DNA of 64,000 nucleotides, from assembly GCA_039621445.1 (NCBI GenBank), contig CP154954.1, positions 36,069,703 to 36,133,702 of the forward strand, written 5' to 3'. Source of the DNA: Euglena gracilis (Eukaryota; Euglenida; Euglenophyceae; Euglenales). Below are positions 40,721-53,129 of this stretch, in pieces (position 1 is the stretch's first letter; each line of letters starts with the position of its first letter). Under the pieces are notes generated by a model. The model was not told the DNA's origin. It searched no databases and saw nothing but the letters and a program-made list of their open reading frames with translations. The translations under genes and the position numbers were made by a program.

Positions 40721-40755
40721 TGGGTAAGGGGGCCTGACTTTATGCCATATGTGCT

Positions 40756-42462
40756 AGCCGGGGCAAAGCGCTCGTTTTTGGAGCGCCGGCGCAGCCGATT
40801 TCGGCCCAAAACGGCCGAAAAATGACGTTTCTGGGGGGCGTCCGTCACGTACGTGCTATTTTGTGCCTCCCGGGCGCTAACGGCGGCATTTTACGCACGC
40901 CCGCCGCGGGCAAAATTGCGGCTATACGCCCTACGCCCTTCGCAAACAGTTAGGTAAAGGATCGCCGACCTCTAGCCAGGGCAGGGCGCTCGTTTTTGGA
41001 GCGCCGGCGCAGCCGATTTCGGCCGAAAACGGCCGAAAAATGACGTTTCTGGGGGGCGTCCGTCACTTACGTGCTATTTTGCGCCTCCCGGGCGGTAACG
41101 GCTGCGTTTTACGCACGCCCGCCGCGGGCAAAATTGCGGCTATACGCCTTCCGTCCTTCGCAAACAGTTAGGTAAAGGATCGCCGACCTCTAGCCGGGGC
41201 AGAGCGCTCGTTTTCGGAGTGCCGGCGCAGCCGATTGCGGCCGAAAACGGCCGATAAGTGACGTTTCTGGGGGCGTCCGTTACTTACGTGCTATTTTGCG
41301 CCTCCCGGGCGGTAACGGCTGCGTTTTACGCACGCCCGCCGCGGGCAAATTGCGACTATTCGCCTGCCGCCCTTCGCAACAGTTAGGTAAAGGAGCGCCG
41401 ACCTCTAGCCGGGGCAGAGCGCTCGTTTTTGGAGCGCCGGCGCAGCTGATTTCGGTCGAAAACGGCCGAAAAATGAAGTTTTTGGGGGCGACGGTCACTT
41501 ACGTGCTATTTTGCGCCTCCCGGGCGGTAACGGCTGCGTTTCACGCACGCCCGCCGCGGGCAAAATTGCGGCCATCCGCCCGCCGCCCTTCGCAACAGTT
41601 AGGTAAAGGGTCGCCGACCTCTAGCCGGGGCAGAGCGCTCGTTTTTGGGGCGCCGGCGCAGCCGATTTCGGCCGAAAACGGCCGAAAAATGACGTTTCTG
41701 GGGCGTCCTTTACTTACGTGCTATTTTGCGCCTCCCGGGCGGTAACGGCTGCGTTTCATGCACGCCCGCCGCGGGTAAAATTGCGGGCATCCGCCCGCCG
41801 CCATTCGCAACAGTTAGGTAAAGGGTCGCCGACCTCTAGCCGGGGCAGAGCGCTCGTTTTTGGAGCGCCGGCGCAGCCGATTTCGCCGAAAACGGCCGAA
41901 AAATGACGTTTCTGGGGGCGTCCGTTACTTACGTGCTATTTTGCGCCTCCCGGGCGGTAACGGCTGCGTTTTACGCACGCCCGCCGCGGGCAAAATTGCG
42001 GCTATCCGCCCGCCGCCCTTCACAGCAGTTAGGTAAAGGGTCACCGACCTCTAGCCGGGGAAGAGTGCGCGTTTTTGGGGCGCCGGCGCAGCCGATTTCG
42101 GCCGAAAACGGCCGAAAAATGACGTTTCTGGGGGCGACCGTCACTTACGTGCTATTTTGCGCCTCCCGGGCGGTAACGGCTGCGTTTTACGCACGCCCGC
42201 CGCGGGCAAAATTGCGGCTATCCGCCCGCCGCCTTTCGCAACAGTTAGGTAAAGGATCGCCGACCTCTAGCCGGGGCAGAGCGCTCGTTTTTGGAGCGCC
42301 GGCGCAGCCGATTTCGCCGAAAACGGCCGAAAAATGACGTTTCTGGGGGCGACCGTCACTTACGTGCTATTTTGCGCCTCCCGGGCGGTAACGGCTGCGT
42401 TTTACGCACGCCCGCCGCGGGCAAATTGCGGCTATTCGCCCGCCGCCCTTCGCAACAGTTAG
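40756..42462 (+). repeat. Sat-B satellite, plus orientation
   Basis: About eight monomers, fairly uniform. Ends at CGCAACAGTTAG, where a 12-bp non-satellite stretch (42463-42474) precedes an orientation switch. Confidence 0.95.
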
Positions 42463-42474
42463 ATTCCAGGTTAG

Positions 42475-44972
42475 GCTCCAAAAACGAGCGCTCTGCCCCG
42501 GCTAGAGGTCGGCGCTCCTTTACCTAACTGTTGCGAAGGGCGGCGGGCGGATAGCCGCAATTTTGCCCGCGGCGGGCGTGCGTAAAACGCAGCCGTAACC
42601 GCCCGGGAGGCGCAAAATAGCACGTAAGTAACGGACGCCCCCAGAAACGTCATTTTTCGGCCGTTTTCGGCCGAAATCGGCTGCGCCGGCGCTCAAAAAA
42701 CGAGCGCTCTGCCCCGGCTAGAGGTCGGCGATCCTTTACCTAACTGTTGCGAAGGGCGGTGGGCGGGGCGTGTTTAAAACGCAGCCGTTACCGCCCGGGA
42801 GGCACAAAATAGCACGTAAGTAACGGACGCCCCCAGAAACGTCATTTTTCGGCCGTTTTCGGCCGAAATCGGCTGCGCCGGCGCTCCAAAAACGAGCGCC
42901 CTGCCCCGGCTAGAGGTCGGCGATCCTTTACCTAACTGTTGCGAAGGGCGGCGGGCGGATAGCCGCAAATTTGCAAGCGGCGGGCGTGCGTAAAACGCAG
43001 CCGTTACCGCCCGGGAGGCGCAAAATAGCACGTAAGTGACGGACGCCCCCAGAAACGTCATTTTTCGGCCGTTTTCGGCCGAAATCGGCTGCGCCGGCGC
43101 TCCAAAAACGAGCGCTCTGCCCCGGCTAGAGGTCGGCGATCCTTTACCTAACTGTTGCGTAGGGCGGCGGGCGGATAACCGCAATTTTGTCCGCGGAGGG
43201 CGTGCGTAAAACGCAGCGGTTACCGCCCGGGAGGCGCAAAATAGCACGTAAGTAACGGACGCCCCCAGAAACGTCATTTTTCGGCCGTTTTCGGCCGAAA
43301 TCGGCTGCACCGGCGCTCCAAAAACGAGCGCTCTGCCCCGGCTAGAGGTCGGCGATCCTTTACCTAACTGTTGCGAAGGGCGGCGGGCGGATAGCCGCAA
43401 TTTTGACCGCGCGGGCGTGCGTAAAACGCAGCCGTTACCGCCCGGGAGGCGCAAAATAGCACGTAAGTGACGGACGCCCCTAAAAACGTCATTTTTTGGC
43501 CGTTTTCGGCCGAAATCGGCTGCGCCGGCGCTCCAAAACGAGCGCTCTGCCCCGGCTAGAGGTCGGCGCTCCTTTACCTAACTGTTGCGAGGGGCGGCGG
43601 GCGGATAGCCGCAATTTTGCCCGCGGGGGGCGTGCGTAAAACGCAGCCGTTACCGCCCGGGAGGCGCAAAATAGCACGTAAGTAACGGACGCCCCCAGAA
43701 ACGTCATTTTTTGGCCGTTTTCGGCCAACATCGGCTGCGCCGGCGCTCCAAAAACGAGCGCTCTGCCCCGGCTAGAGGTTGGCCATCCTTTACCTAGCTG
43801 TTGCGAAGGGCGGCGGGCGGATAGCCGCTATTTTGCCCGCGGCGGGCGTGTGTAAAACGCAGCCGTTACCGCCCGGGAGGCGCAAAATAGCACGTAAGTA
43901 ACGGACGCCCCCAGAAACGTCATTTTTCGGCCGTTTTCGGCGAAATCGGCTGCGCCGGCGCTCCAAAAACGAGCGCTCTGCCCCGGCTAGAGGTCGGCGA
44001 TCCTTTACCTAACTGTTGCGCAGGGCGGCGGGCGGATAGCCGCAATTTTGACCGCGCGGGCGTGCGTAAAACGCAGCCGTTACCGCCCGGGAGGCGCAAA
44101 ATAGCACGTGAGTAACGGACCCCCCCCATAAACGTCATTTTTCGGCCGTTCTGGCCGAAATCGGCTGCGCCGGCGCTCCAAAAACGAGCGCTCTGCCCCG
44201 GCTAGAGGTCGGCGATCCTTTACCTAACTGTTGCGCAGGGCGGCGGGCGGATAGCCGCAATTTCGCCCGCGGCGGGCGTGCGTAAAACGCAGCCGTTACC
44301 GCCCGGGAGGCGCAAAATAGCACGTGAGTAACGGACCCCCCCCAGAAACGTCATTTTTCCGCCGTTTCGGCCGAAATCGGCTGCGCCGGCGCTCCAAAAA
44401 CGAGCGCTCTGCCCCGGCTAGAGGTCGGCGCTGCTTTACCTAACTGCTGCGAAGGGCGGCGGGCGGATAGCTGCAATTTTGCCCGCGGCGGGCGTGCGTA
44501 AAATGCCGCCGTTACCGCCCGGGAGGCGCAAAATAGCACGTACGTAACGGACGCACCCAGAAACGTCATTTTTCGGCCGTTTTCGGCCGAAATCGGCTGC
44601 GCCGGCGCTCCAAAAACGAGCGCTCTGCCCCGGCTAGAGGTCGGCGATCCTTTACCAAACTGTTGCGAAGGGCGGCGGGCGGATAGCCGCTATTTTGCCC
44701 GCGGCGGGCGTGCGTAAAACTCAGCCGTTACCGCCCGGGAGGCGCAAAATAGCACGTAAGTAACGGACGCCCCCAGAAACTTCATTTTTCGGCCGTTTTC
44801 GGCCGAAATCGGCTGCGCCGGCGCTCCAAAAACGAGCGCTCTGCCCCGGCTAGAGGTCGGCGATCCTTTACCTAACTGTTGCGAAGGGCGGCGGGCGGAT
44901 AGCCGCAATTTTGCCCGCGGAAGGCGTGCGTAGTACGCAGCCGTTACCGCCCGGGAGGCGCAAAATAGCACG
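42475..44972 (-). repeat. Sat-B satellite, inverted block
   Basis: About 11.5 monomers in reverse orientation (GCTCCAAAAACGAGCGCTCT... on the plus strand). Left junction: ATTCCAGGTTAG between plus and minus monomers. Right junction: CAAAATAGCACG joined directly to CCCGCGCAGCCGATTTCGG. The block sits between plus-oriented Sat-B on both sides. Confidence 0.95.
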
Positions 44973-45705
44973 CCCGCGCAGCCGATTTCGGCCGAAAACG
45001 GCCGAAAAATGACGTTTCTGGGGGCGTCCGCTACTTACGTGCTATTTTGCGCCTCCCGGGCGGTAACGGCTGCGTTTTACGCACGCCCGCCGCGGGCAAA
45101 ATTGCGGCTATCCGCCCGCCGCCCTTCGCAACAGTTAGGTAAAGGGTCGCCGACCTCTAGCCGGGGCAGTGCTCGTTTTTGGAGCGCCGGCGCAGCCGAT
45201 TTCGCCGAAAACGGCCGAAAAATGACGTTTCTGGGGGCGTCCGTTACTTATGAGCTTTTTTGCACCTCCCGGGCGGTAACGGCTGCGTTTTACGCACGCC
45301 CGCGCGGGCAAAATTGCGGCTATCAGCCCGCCGCCCTTCGCAACAGTTAGGTAAAGGATCGCCGACCCCTAGCCGGGGCAGAGCGCTCGTTTTTGGAGCG
45401 CCGGCGCAGCCGATTTCGCCGAAAACGGCCGAAAATGACGTTTCTGGGGGCGTCCGTTACTTACGTGCTATTTTGCGCCTCCCGGGCGGTAACGGCTGCG
45501 TTTCACGCACGCCCGCCGCGGGCAAAATTGCGGCAATCCGCCCGCCGCCCTTCGCAACAGCTAGGCAAAGGGTCGCCGACCTCTAGCCGGGGCAGAGCGC
45601 TCGTCTTTGGAGCGCCGGCGCAGCCGATTTCGCCGAAAACGGCCGAAAAATGACGTTTCTGGGGGCGTCCGTTACTTATGTGCTATTTTGCGCCTCCCGG
45701 GCGGT
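44973..45705 (+). repeat. Sat-B satellite, plus orientation, up to element III
   Basis: About 3.4 monomers, ending within CTCCCGGGCGGT where truncated element III sequence begins. Confidence 0.95.
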
Positions 45706-46460
45706 ACATTGCCGTTACCAAAACCTACCCCCACACTCCTAAAAACACACTTGGACCAGATTTGCGCTGACATGCGCGCGGAAATCACCAAATCATGCAA
45801 GGATTTTGTGACAGTCTCATGAACACCGAGAAAACGGTGAAGCAGGATGTCACAAAACTGCAAAATGACATTACCGCGCTATCCGCGCAAGTTTCTGTCT
45901 TGATGGAACAGCCAATGGCTGAAAAAGTCAAAAGTCCGCATTCGGACCAACCCTCCACGCCATCTCCACAATTGGAGGCCATATTCCAGTGCGATGCGCA
46001 CTTTGGTGACAAGAGTACAGGAATTGGACACTGGTTCTGGTGCAATTTCGCACGATTTTCAGTCAATTTCTGACAAAATCCCGCTTTTGGATGAGCTACC
46101 CTCATACCGTAGGCGGATTAAGCGTTTGCAGGATGATGTGGGTCGGATAACCGACAATTGGCAGGTTGTTGACCATTTGGAGCAAAGTGTGCATGAATTT
46201 GCAACAACTTTGGACCAAATTCACGCACAATTGTGTTCCATCCACCAAAACCCGCAATCGGGTATGGTAGGCACACTTGCAGCATCTTCCAGCTCCAAAA
46301 GCGCTATTCGCGCACCAATTCCCGAGTCAACAGGCACATTGCCACCAAATCGCGTTTTCGCTCATGCGGTGGTTCTCCCACTAGCATTACCAGTCCCAAT
46401 GGACGAGTTTTTGGATGATGAGTCGGGTTTTCAAGCGAAAACCAGACACACCCCCTCTTA
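45706..46460 (+). pseudogene. Element III ORF1 (coiled-coil protein), C-terminal half, broken
   Basis: Corresponds to the second half of the 721-residue frame at 59821-61986. The similarity passes through three frames (around 45706-45822, 45795-46073, 45994-46461), so at least two indels have occurred. Contains MQGFCDSLMNTEKTVKQDV and HDFQSISDKIPLLDELPSYR. Predicted coiled coil; its role in the intact element is unknown but is probably Gag-associated. Confidence 0.8.
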
Positions 46461-49272
46461 AATCAAGAGATTCGGGAATTCGAACTTATTCGTGGTATGA
46501 TCCGCACCCCCACACCAGGTATTGGTCATACCTCCCAAATTCGCTTAGTAGCACCAATGGTGCAACCATGTGATACCTCACCCCCACATGCGCAACCGCA
46601 TCACCATTTGCGCAATCGCGATTCCCCAAATTGGCATGGTACCCATGGTACACTAAGTGGTATGTTCCACGCGCAATCGCAAAATAACCCGAACAATACC
46701 CTTGGTGTAACCACCGGAGTACCTGCAAATGGTGCGATTTCGCACCCGGGCCCACACCCTTGGAATACCACCGAAGGGCCACGGGTTTCTCAGAACGATT
46801 TCAAAGGCACCATCGCGATAGCGAACAAGGTGAAATTACAATGGGACGGTGACCACACAACATGGAAACAATTTTTCCACGATTGGGAATATTACTGGGA
46901 TTTGAAGGGACCCACCCAAGATGACAACCCGGAGGTAATCAAGATGGAATTCATCAATCGCCTCCCCAGGGATGAAAAAGAACGCGCCAGACAATTGGTT
47001 ATTGGCAGGCGCATTTCTTCTGAAGAATTGGTCGAGCAATATGCTTCCTCGTGCTCCAGTTTGGTTTCGAGAATCAGTCTGGAAAACAAATGGCGCCAAT
47101 TCACCCCCCCGGACCGCAAATGGATGTCGATAGACTTGTGGTACTCCAAGTGGCTTGCATTAGCAGCCGAGGATGAAAGAGTTCGGGGAAAAGCAAATCA
47201 AAGAACAATTTGACGCGGTATTACTGCGCTACATCCCCAAACTCATCAAGGAAATTCACCGCGAGGAACTCGCGGGACACATTTTGACTCTCGATGAGAG
47301 ATGTAATTATATTTCCAAACAAATGAAGTTATCACAACTTCTTGGACTGATTGAATCGGCATATCACCACCACCCTACCGCGGGTGTACCCACCGGTTCA
47401 GTCCATGCAGTCCAAAGGACTACCTCCCCTAAATCACCAAAATCACCATCGAGTGATTCCAAAACGCGCTATCCGCGCTCAAACCCCAAATCCCCGACAC
47501 GGGAATCCAAACCGCTCTATTCGTGCTCTTCTGACCAAGTTTCGGACAAATTGTGCTTTTTGTGTAATCAACCGGGACAATTGTCTTGCGAATGTCCGAA
47601 CCCCCAAACGCAAAAGCGCAGTAGTAGCCCCCGAGGATCCCTCTCTTCCTGGAGTTCGCGTTCCTCACGATCTGCGCATTCGCAGCGGTCGGGATACCAA
47701 TCGGGTGATGGAAGACCGCGTTCCCGTTCACCCCACCGCAATAGCGGACGTGGTTTTATACCGCGTGGTCGGTCCCCCCGCCTACGCGCAATCGGGATTC
47801 GAATCGCGATTCTTCGCGATCTCGGTCGCGAAGTGGGTCATCCTCTTCGCGATCCGACCGCGGTCGAGCGGATAACCGCTCCCCGCGTCGGTATGATGCC
47901 AAAAGGCAATCACATTCGCGAAACGGTTGTTCCCTTTGTGGGTCTAAAGACCTCCATTCATCCAAGTGCCCCCGTTCCCGCTCTCCCCGCCCTAGCCATG
48001 GTCGTCGCGATTACAATCGCGGTTCTGCCAATAGGCAGCGGGTTGGTTTCAAAATATTCCTCTATCGAGGAAAAAGACCTGGCTTCTGGCAGGGAGGAGG
48101 ATGAGAGCACCGAGGATGAGCTGGTGGAAGATAGGAATGCCAGTCGCGCGATACGCGCAATTTATTCTAGGAAGTCTACCATAGGCCAAAAGACCGACTC
48201 CGATATGGAGTGGGGGAGCCCGAGGTCTGAGGGCACGGACCTCTGGGCTGATGAACAGATGGAGGTAGGAACTGATCACCCCTGCCCCCCCTTCCCATCC
48301 GTCTTTTTGGTCGGTACCCAGAACATTTTCGGGTCCCCCACTCCCCGCGCCAAGTTTTTGCATGGAATGTTGAGCAAAGTAAGCCAAGGGTCATGGAACA
48401 GTTGGCGCAACAACAATTTTACACCCGACCCTTCGCTTTGCGTACCCCCCATGGAACTTTTGGTCCAAGCGAAAATCAAAACTCAAAATTTCTGTGCACA
48501 AGCCAAAATTTTAGTCGACGCAGGGTGTCGAATCTCCCTTCTTTTCCGCAAAGGACTTATACCCACCCCCCTCTTGGTTCATGCCAAGAATCCCATCAAA
48601 ATTATGACTGCAGACAACAGCCCCATGTGCGGTGGTGACTTGGGATGCATTTTGGACATAGTCCTCCCCATTATCCCGAAGCACCACACACAGCCCCCAC
48701 AATTCCAAAATCTTCTGGGTACTTGGGCATTCGAGGCGAATATCGCCGGTTCAGATGTCATACTCGGTTTTCCGTTCCTCCGGCAACGCCGACTGGTGGT
48801 GGATTGTCCTTCGCACGGTTTGCGCACTACCCCCCGCACACACACCACACCCCCGAACTTGTTCCCCGTGACATCCCCCAGGATGTCCCCCCGCATTTCC
48901 ACAACGTTTTCAACAACCGAAAACACCGTTTCCTACCCTAGGGGTAAAGAGAAAGCTGCCCCCCTACCCACCGCACTTTTACCGCTCGTTTCCCATGCGG
49001 TAGGGAAAGCCAGTAGCTTAACCCCGCACGTTTCGCTGGGTTCCCAGGCGAAAGCCCAAAGGCCTGAAGAAATTTCGGTGTCAAGTAGCCGCCCAGCTAA
49101 ACAACTTTTACGTTTTTCACCAGGTGTGTCGATTTCAGACACCCCTATACACCCCCCAGCAGCTACCCCAACCGACACCAACTTATGCACCGACACCCAC
49201 ACAAACGCGCACCACTGGCACCAACCCTCCTACCAATGCGCTCACTGTTCGGAGAATCTCCGCTTACGATGA
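46461..49272 (+). pseudogene. Element III Gag capsid, knuckle and protease, broken (plus copy)
   Basis: The frame 46497-47213 joins the ORF1 end and capsid without a break (where the minus copy has lost one base), then shifts frame at about 47175. The frame 47173-49272 carries the capsid end, a knuckle with His replaced (CFLCNQPGQLSCEC), an SR-rich segment read out of frame so that the second knuckle is lost, and protease with ILVDAGCRI instead of LVDTG. An extra T near 49252 ends the frame. Not functional. Confidence 0.85.
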
Positions 49273-50597
49273 TTTTGATTGTGGATCTCTAGTTGAAACT
49301 TCCAAACTAATCCGATTGGATCCCGCAACCGGGAATTCCCCCCCCCCTACACCTGGTAGTGGTACCTATACACTTGGTACGGATTTAATAGATAACCAAA
49401 AGGTACACAGCCTTGGTACAGGGGGTGATACACCCAGCAGTACACTTGGCAGTTTTTCACAGTTCACAAATCCACTTGGCAGTTTTTCGCAATTCGCGAA
49501 AGGGAGTCAAGCACTACAATGCAAAGGCATAGCCTCTCTCTTCGGATTTGCGCATAGCGCTCCTCATGCGCCTATGGCGCTCTCCAACACCCCCGCGCAT
49601 ATCGCGCTTGCCGCACATAGTGCGAATACCGCGCATATCGCGCATTCCGCGCTATCGCGCAGCACCGATGACCGGGTATATGCCCAACCCCCCCCATGCA
49701 CCACCTGGATTCAGTCCTACGGACACGTGTGTGGATGATTCACAATTCCGTTGTTCTGTGTTACAGCGTGTTCCCCCGCTTCAGGATGTTGAGCTGATCT
49801 CCAAGTACACCAAGATTACCTGGAATGCTTCTCATTTTGGTCAATATCGAATTTTGAAACATTAGTTTTCAAAAATCGCCGATATGGCGGATTCATTTGA
49901 TTTGACCTTGGAAATTGACACATTCTCCTCCGACGCTTATTCGCGATTACCGCGACATTGGTGGCAACATTCTAACGCTTTTGATAAGTTTTGGGGAGAC
50001 ACTATCCTCTGGATGCATCCCGCCCTAAAACTTATGCCGCTTGTTGTAGATAAGATTTTCAAGGATCAAGCGCAAGCGCGAGGCGCATTACTTGTTCCTG
50101 TGAATCCCGAAGCGGAATGGTTTCAAAATTTGACTTATGTCACATTTTATTGGTGGGACCTACCAAACGATGTTCCTCTATTCGAGGATTTCCGTGGTGT
50201 GGTATTACCACATTTTCAAGAAATCATTTTCCGTGTCTGTTTCTTTGATGCTTTCCATGTTTCTCAATCTCCACCCCTGAATGTTAGTGTACTGGATCAT
50301 ACCGACCATGTGAGAGCCGATACGGCTTTTATCCACAATGCCGATAGGCATCACCGTTCTGCCCCCCCCCCTATGGTTGATATGACCCATAAACAGGTTT
50401 CCGCTGTCATTGAAAGTGCAGGACAGCTCCCTAATTCAGCAGAATTTTGTACGCGCATCAGTCGCGAATTTTCTGGTGTTTTGGAAAATCCAGTTTACGC
50501 TTGCGATATAGATCCCGCTATTCGCGGACCTTTTGGAGTTTGTAAGATCGAGCTTAAGGAAGGGGCAAAGCCAATGCATCGGAAATTTTTCCGTTAG
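49273..50597 (+). pseudogene. Element III linker and Dam-like domain, broken (plus copy)
   Basis: The linker has Ala-His-Ser/Ile repeats (HSANTAHIAHSAL). A frame change near 49700 and TAG at about 49864 (Trp in the minus copy) separate it from frame 49884-50597. That frame starts MADSFDLTLEIDTFSSDAYS, has LWMHPALKLMPLVVDKIF and LLVPVNPEAEWFQ, and ends in TAG at 50595. By its pattern it matches the Dam-like domains of elements I and II, with the catalytic N-PP-F replaced by H-PA-L. Confidence 0.7.
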
Positions 50598-52118
50598 TCA
50601 GGAGAAAGAGAGATAGCTCTCAATGAAATGATTGAAAAGCTCATAGAGCGGAAGTGGATCATCCCTTCCAAGAGTGAATGGACCTCCCAAGCTTTTGTGG
50701 TTCCTAAGCCCCCAGACCCATAAGGTCAGAAAAAGTGGAGGCTAGTACTGGATTATCGGTACTTAAGTTCACAGACTAAGGATGACCCATTCCCGTTACC
50801 TCTAATAGAGGACCTCATCACCAAACAAGCGGAAAACCGCTTGTGGTTAATTTTCGACCTGGAGGATGGTTTCCACCAAATGCATCTGGATCCCGATTCG
50901 CAAGCCTACACGGCTTTTGTAACATCCAAAGGTGTTTACCAATGGACGGTTTTACCAATGGGTGTTAAGAATGGACCAGCAATGTTTCAGCGCATGATCC
51001 AATGGGACTTACGGGATTTACCGTTTGTGCTAGTGTACATTGATGATGTTTTGGTTGGTACCCCCCCTCCTTCAACGAATACACACGACAATATTCTCGA
51101 CATTCACTATCGTGATGTTCGCGCGGTATAAGCCGCATTTCCCAAGCATAGACTTTTTGTCAAAGGTGCTAAAATGCACTCATTTCGCGAAACGATAAAG
51201 TTTTGCGGTCACATGGCCAACGCCGAGCGGCGCCTGGCAAACTAGAGGCCATTAAGAAATGGACACCTGAGGTCATTTAAGACCATCACCCATTTGAAAG
51301 GATTTTTGGGATTAGCCCAATATTACGCGATTTACATGAAAGATTTCGCGAAAATAGCGGTACCTCTATCGAGGCAACTCAAAAATTGCGCACCCGAAAG
51401 TACCAAAATCAAATGGGACACAGATATGTGTCAAGCTCTAGAGAGCATTAAAAAGCTAATGCTTGAAAATGTCGTACTCGACATCGCGGATCCCTACAAG
51501 CCTTATGTGTTAGAAGTAGCTGTAGGCGGAGTTCTAAGCCAGCATAACGCGGCTAACGATTTACGCCCTGTGGCATTCTTCAGTAGAAAGCTACAAGGTG
51601 AAGATGGCAAAGGCCAAGTCAAATGGAGTATCCGTGAGAAGGAAACGTACGCAATCGTACTTATTTTACAAAAATTACGTAGCTGGGTCGCCAGTTCCTT
51701 GGTACAAGTACTGGTATTGACTGACCATGAGAGTCTTCAACACTGGTATACCGAGGATCTGAACAAAGCCATGTCATCCGTAGGCCGAAGATGCCGATGG
51801 CCTAAATTTTTGAGCCAGTTCAACCTAGTGGTTGTATATACCCCTGGCCATACACAAAAAGTAGCAGACCCGCTCAGTCGAGCACCCCGGCATTACCCCG
51901 GTAACCCGGATGAATGTGATTCCACCTTTCATGGAAGCCAAGAGGCTGATGAATTCGCACGTCGCTATGACGCAGCCGACGATATATTGGAGTCTTTTCC
52001 CGTTTCATCGATTTTTCGTTCATTGCCAGTCTCTCCTATACGGGGGAGAAGGCGGCGAGGCCGCACACCTGGTCCCCGTCGCATTACGCGCCTTCCCCCC
52101 TCTTCTTTCGCGAATTAG
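50598..52118 (+). pseudogene. Element III RT-RNase H, broken (plus copy)
   Basis: RT motifs FDLEDGFHQMHLDPD and VYIDDVLVGT (YIDD) are readable, but stops occur after KPPDP (about 50720) and at 51129-51131. A deletion of about a dozen bases near 51217 and a frame change follow. The frame 51294-52118 is RNase H-like (REKETYAIV, VLTDHESL, HTQKVADPLSRAP), but the first catalytic Asp segment present in the minus copy (DSSDYA) is deleted. Dead. Confidence 0.85.
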
Positions 52119-52659
52119 ATTATTCCCATGACCCTGTATATAGCACGATAGTGCACAGACTGCGCAATGGCGAGGTTGTACGCAATTATTCACTTTCCCC
52201 TTTACGGTTGGTTTACCGCGATGATGCGGGATATAAATATTGTATACCCCGTGACTTGGTTGACGAAGTACTTTTGTGTTAACACAACCAAGGTCACCCT
52301 GGGGCCCCCAAACTTCTTTCTTTGGTGGGTCGCGTGTATTGTACAACCCTGAAAGAAAAAGATTTGTTTTCGCGCTGCTTGCAAATTTTGCAACGGTGCC
52401 AAATTTGTCAAGCGGTGAAACCGCGCAGAGGTACCCCCCCTGGTACGCTTGATTTTCTCCCCGTGCCACCTGACATTTTTACGTCCCTCTGCATGGATTT
52501 TCTGTAATTAGAACCTTGCAATCGATCAGACGGCAAAGTTTACGATTATGTTTTTTTGTCGTCTGTGGGATGAGTGGTTACATAGTAGCCATTCCATGCC
52601 AAAAGGCAGGGTCGACCGCGCAAATTTTAGCGCAGACGTTTATGGAGAAGTGCATATGC
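52119..52659 (+). pseudogene. Element III integrase N-terminus, broken and truncated (plus copy)
   Basis: Zinc-domain remnants (QRCQICQAVKPRRGTPPGTL) and the core start (FTSLCMDFL), then stop TAA 52505-52507 and, further on, SGYIVAIPCQKAGSTAQILA and FMEKCI. The sequence then joins the LTR start TGTGTACC at 52660; the second Asp, the Glu and the C-terminal domain of integrase are absent. Confidence 0.8.
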
Positions 52660-52920
52660 TGTGTACCAGGCAGCATTGGACATGGCACTGTGCATAGCAG
52701 CAGACTGCAGAATGTACAATGCCATGTCAGATAGTACTATTCCAAGTTCTTCAATACAAGTTGCAGAATTAGGAATAGCCTATCCTATCTCGGATCTGCC
52801 TTCTCTTTGCACAGGTGGTATTATTGTTTTGTTTTGTGTTTCACAAGCCCAAAAGGGCAAATCAAGGATTTGAAGACTTGAACTCCGATAGGAGATCACA
52901 ACTGTCCAAAATACCAACTG
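52660..52920 (+). repeat. Truncated LTR of element III, plus copy
   Basis: TGTGTACCAGGCAGC start. The first 260 bp match the reverse complement of 53491-53751 very closely and stop after CCAACTGG, where minus-oriented leader sequence begins. This is the inversion breakpoint at the palindrome centre. Confidence 0.8.
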
Positions 52921-53129
52921 GAGCTGGAAACCACTGGGGTGGGGAGATGCTCAATAGAGCTGAAATTTTGACGTGGGGATGCTCTATAGAGCTTGGGGTA
53001 TACCTGGACTGGAGCATATACGCCTCTTGCAACAATTCATGACAAGTGCTTATCAATTCTTGTAATCAATGAGTGTGTGGTTGCTTGAGCTCTGCATATT
53101 TTTATTTGCAGAAACAAACACAAGAAACC
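52921..53129 (-). repeat. Element III leader fragment (minus orientation) in the palindrome spacer
   Basis: Similar but diverged from the region just inside the right-hand 5' LTR (about 62150-62460): both have GCTCTATAGAGC and, on the minus strand, an ATGCAGAG start (53085-53078 and 62388-62381) followed by IDY. It appears to be the beginning of another element III copy whose 5' LTR is 53130-53751. No intact gene. Confidence 0.6.

Larger units (their letters stand above)
39865..40755. mobile_element. Terminal-inverted-repeat element carrying an 11-bp minisatellite
   Basis: 891 bp. The left end AGTCATGGCACAAAGTGAAG continues into CCCCCTTACC; the reverse complement of the right end contains ATGGCATAAAGTCAGGCCCC then CCTTACC, about 23 of 26 aligned bases matching. 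AGCCGGG flanks both sides (39858-39864 and 40756-40762), consistent with a 7-8 bp target duplication. Inside are two blocks of TTACCCACCCC repeats and a pair of 120-bp repeats. No transposase, so a MITE-like non-autonomous DNA transposon is the best reading; superfamily unknown. Confidence 0.65.
45706..52920 (+). mobile_element. Element III, plus-strand copy: 5'-truncated, degenerate Ty3-like element
   Basis: The counterpart of 53491-60770 on the other strand. It lacks the 5' LTR and the first half of ORF1, and stops 260 bp into its 3' LTR. The order is ORF1 coiled-coil end, capsid, zinc knuckle, protease, linker, Dam-like domain, RT, RNase H, integrase fragment. Many stops and frameshifts, a protease active-site change (DTG to DAG) and loss of the RNase H DSSDYA segment make it dead. 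Joined to Sat-B at 45705/45706 with no target duplication. Confidence 0.9.

Noticed and set aside
34380-45705. Recurring frames reading ...VLFCASRAVTAAF... on either strand of Sat-B
   Set aside because: The period is close to 216, so GC-rich frames stay open across monomers; they follow the orientation of the satellite and break at each indel.
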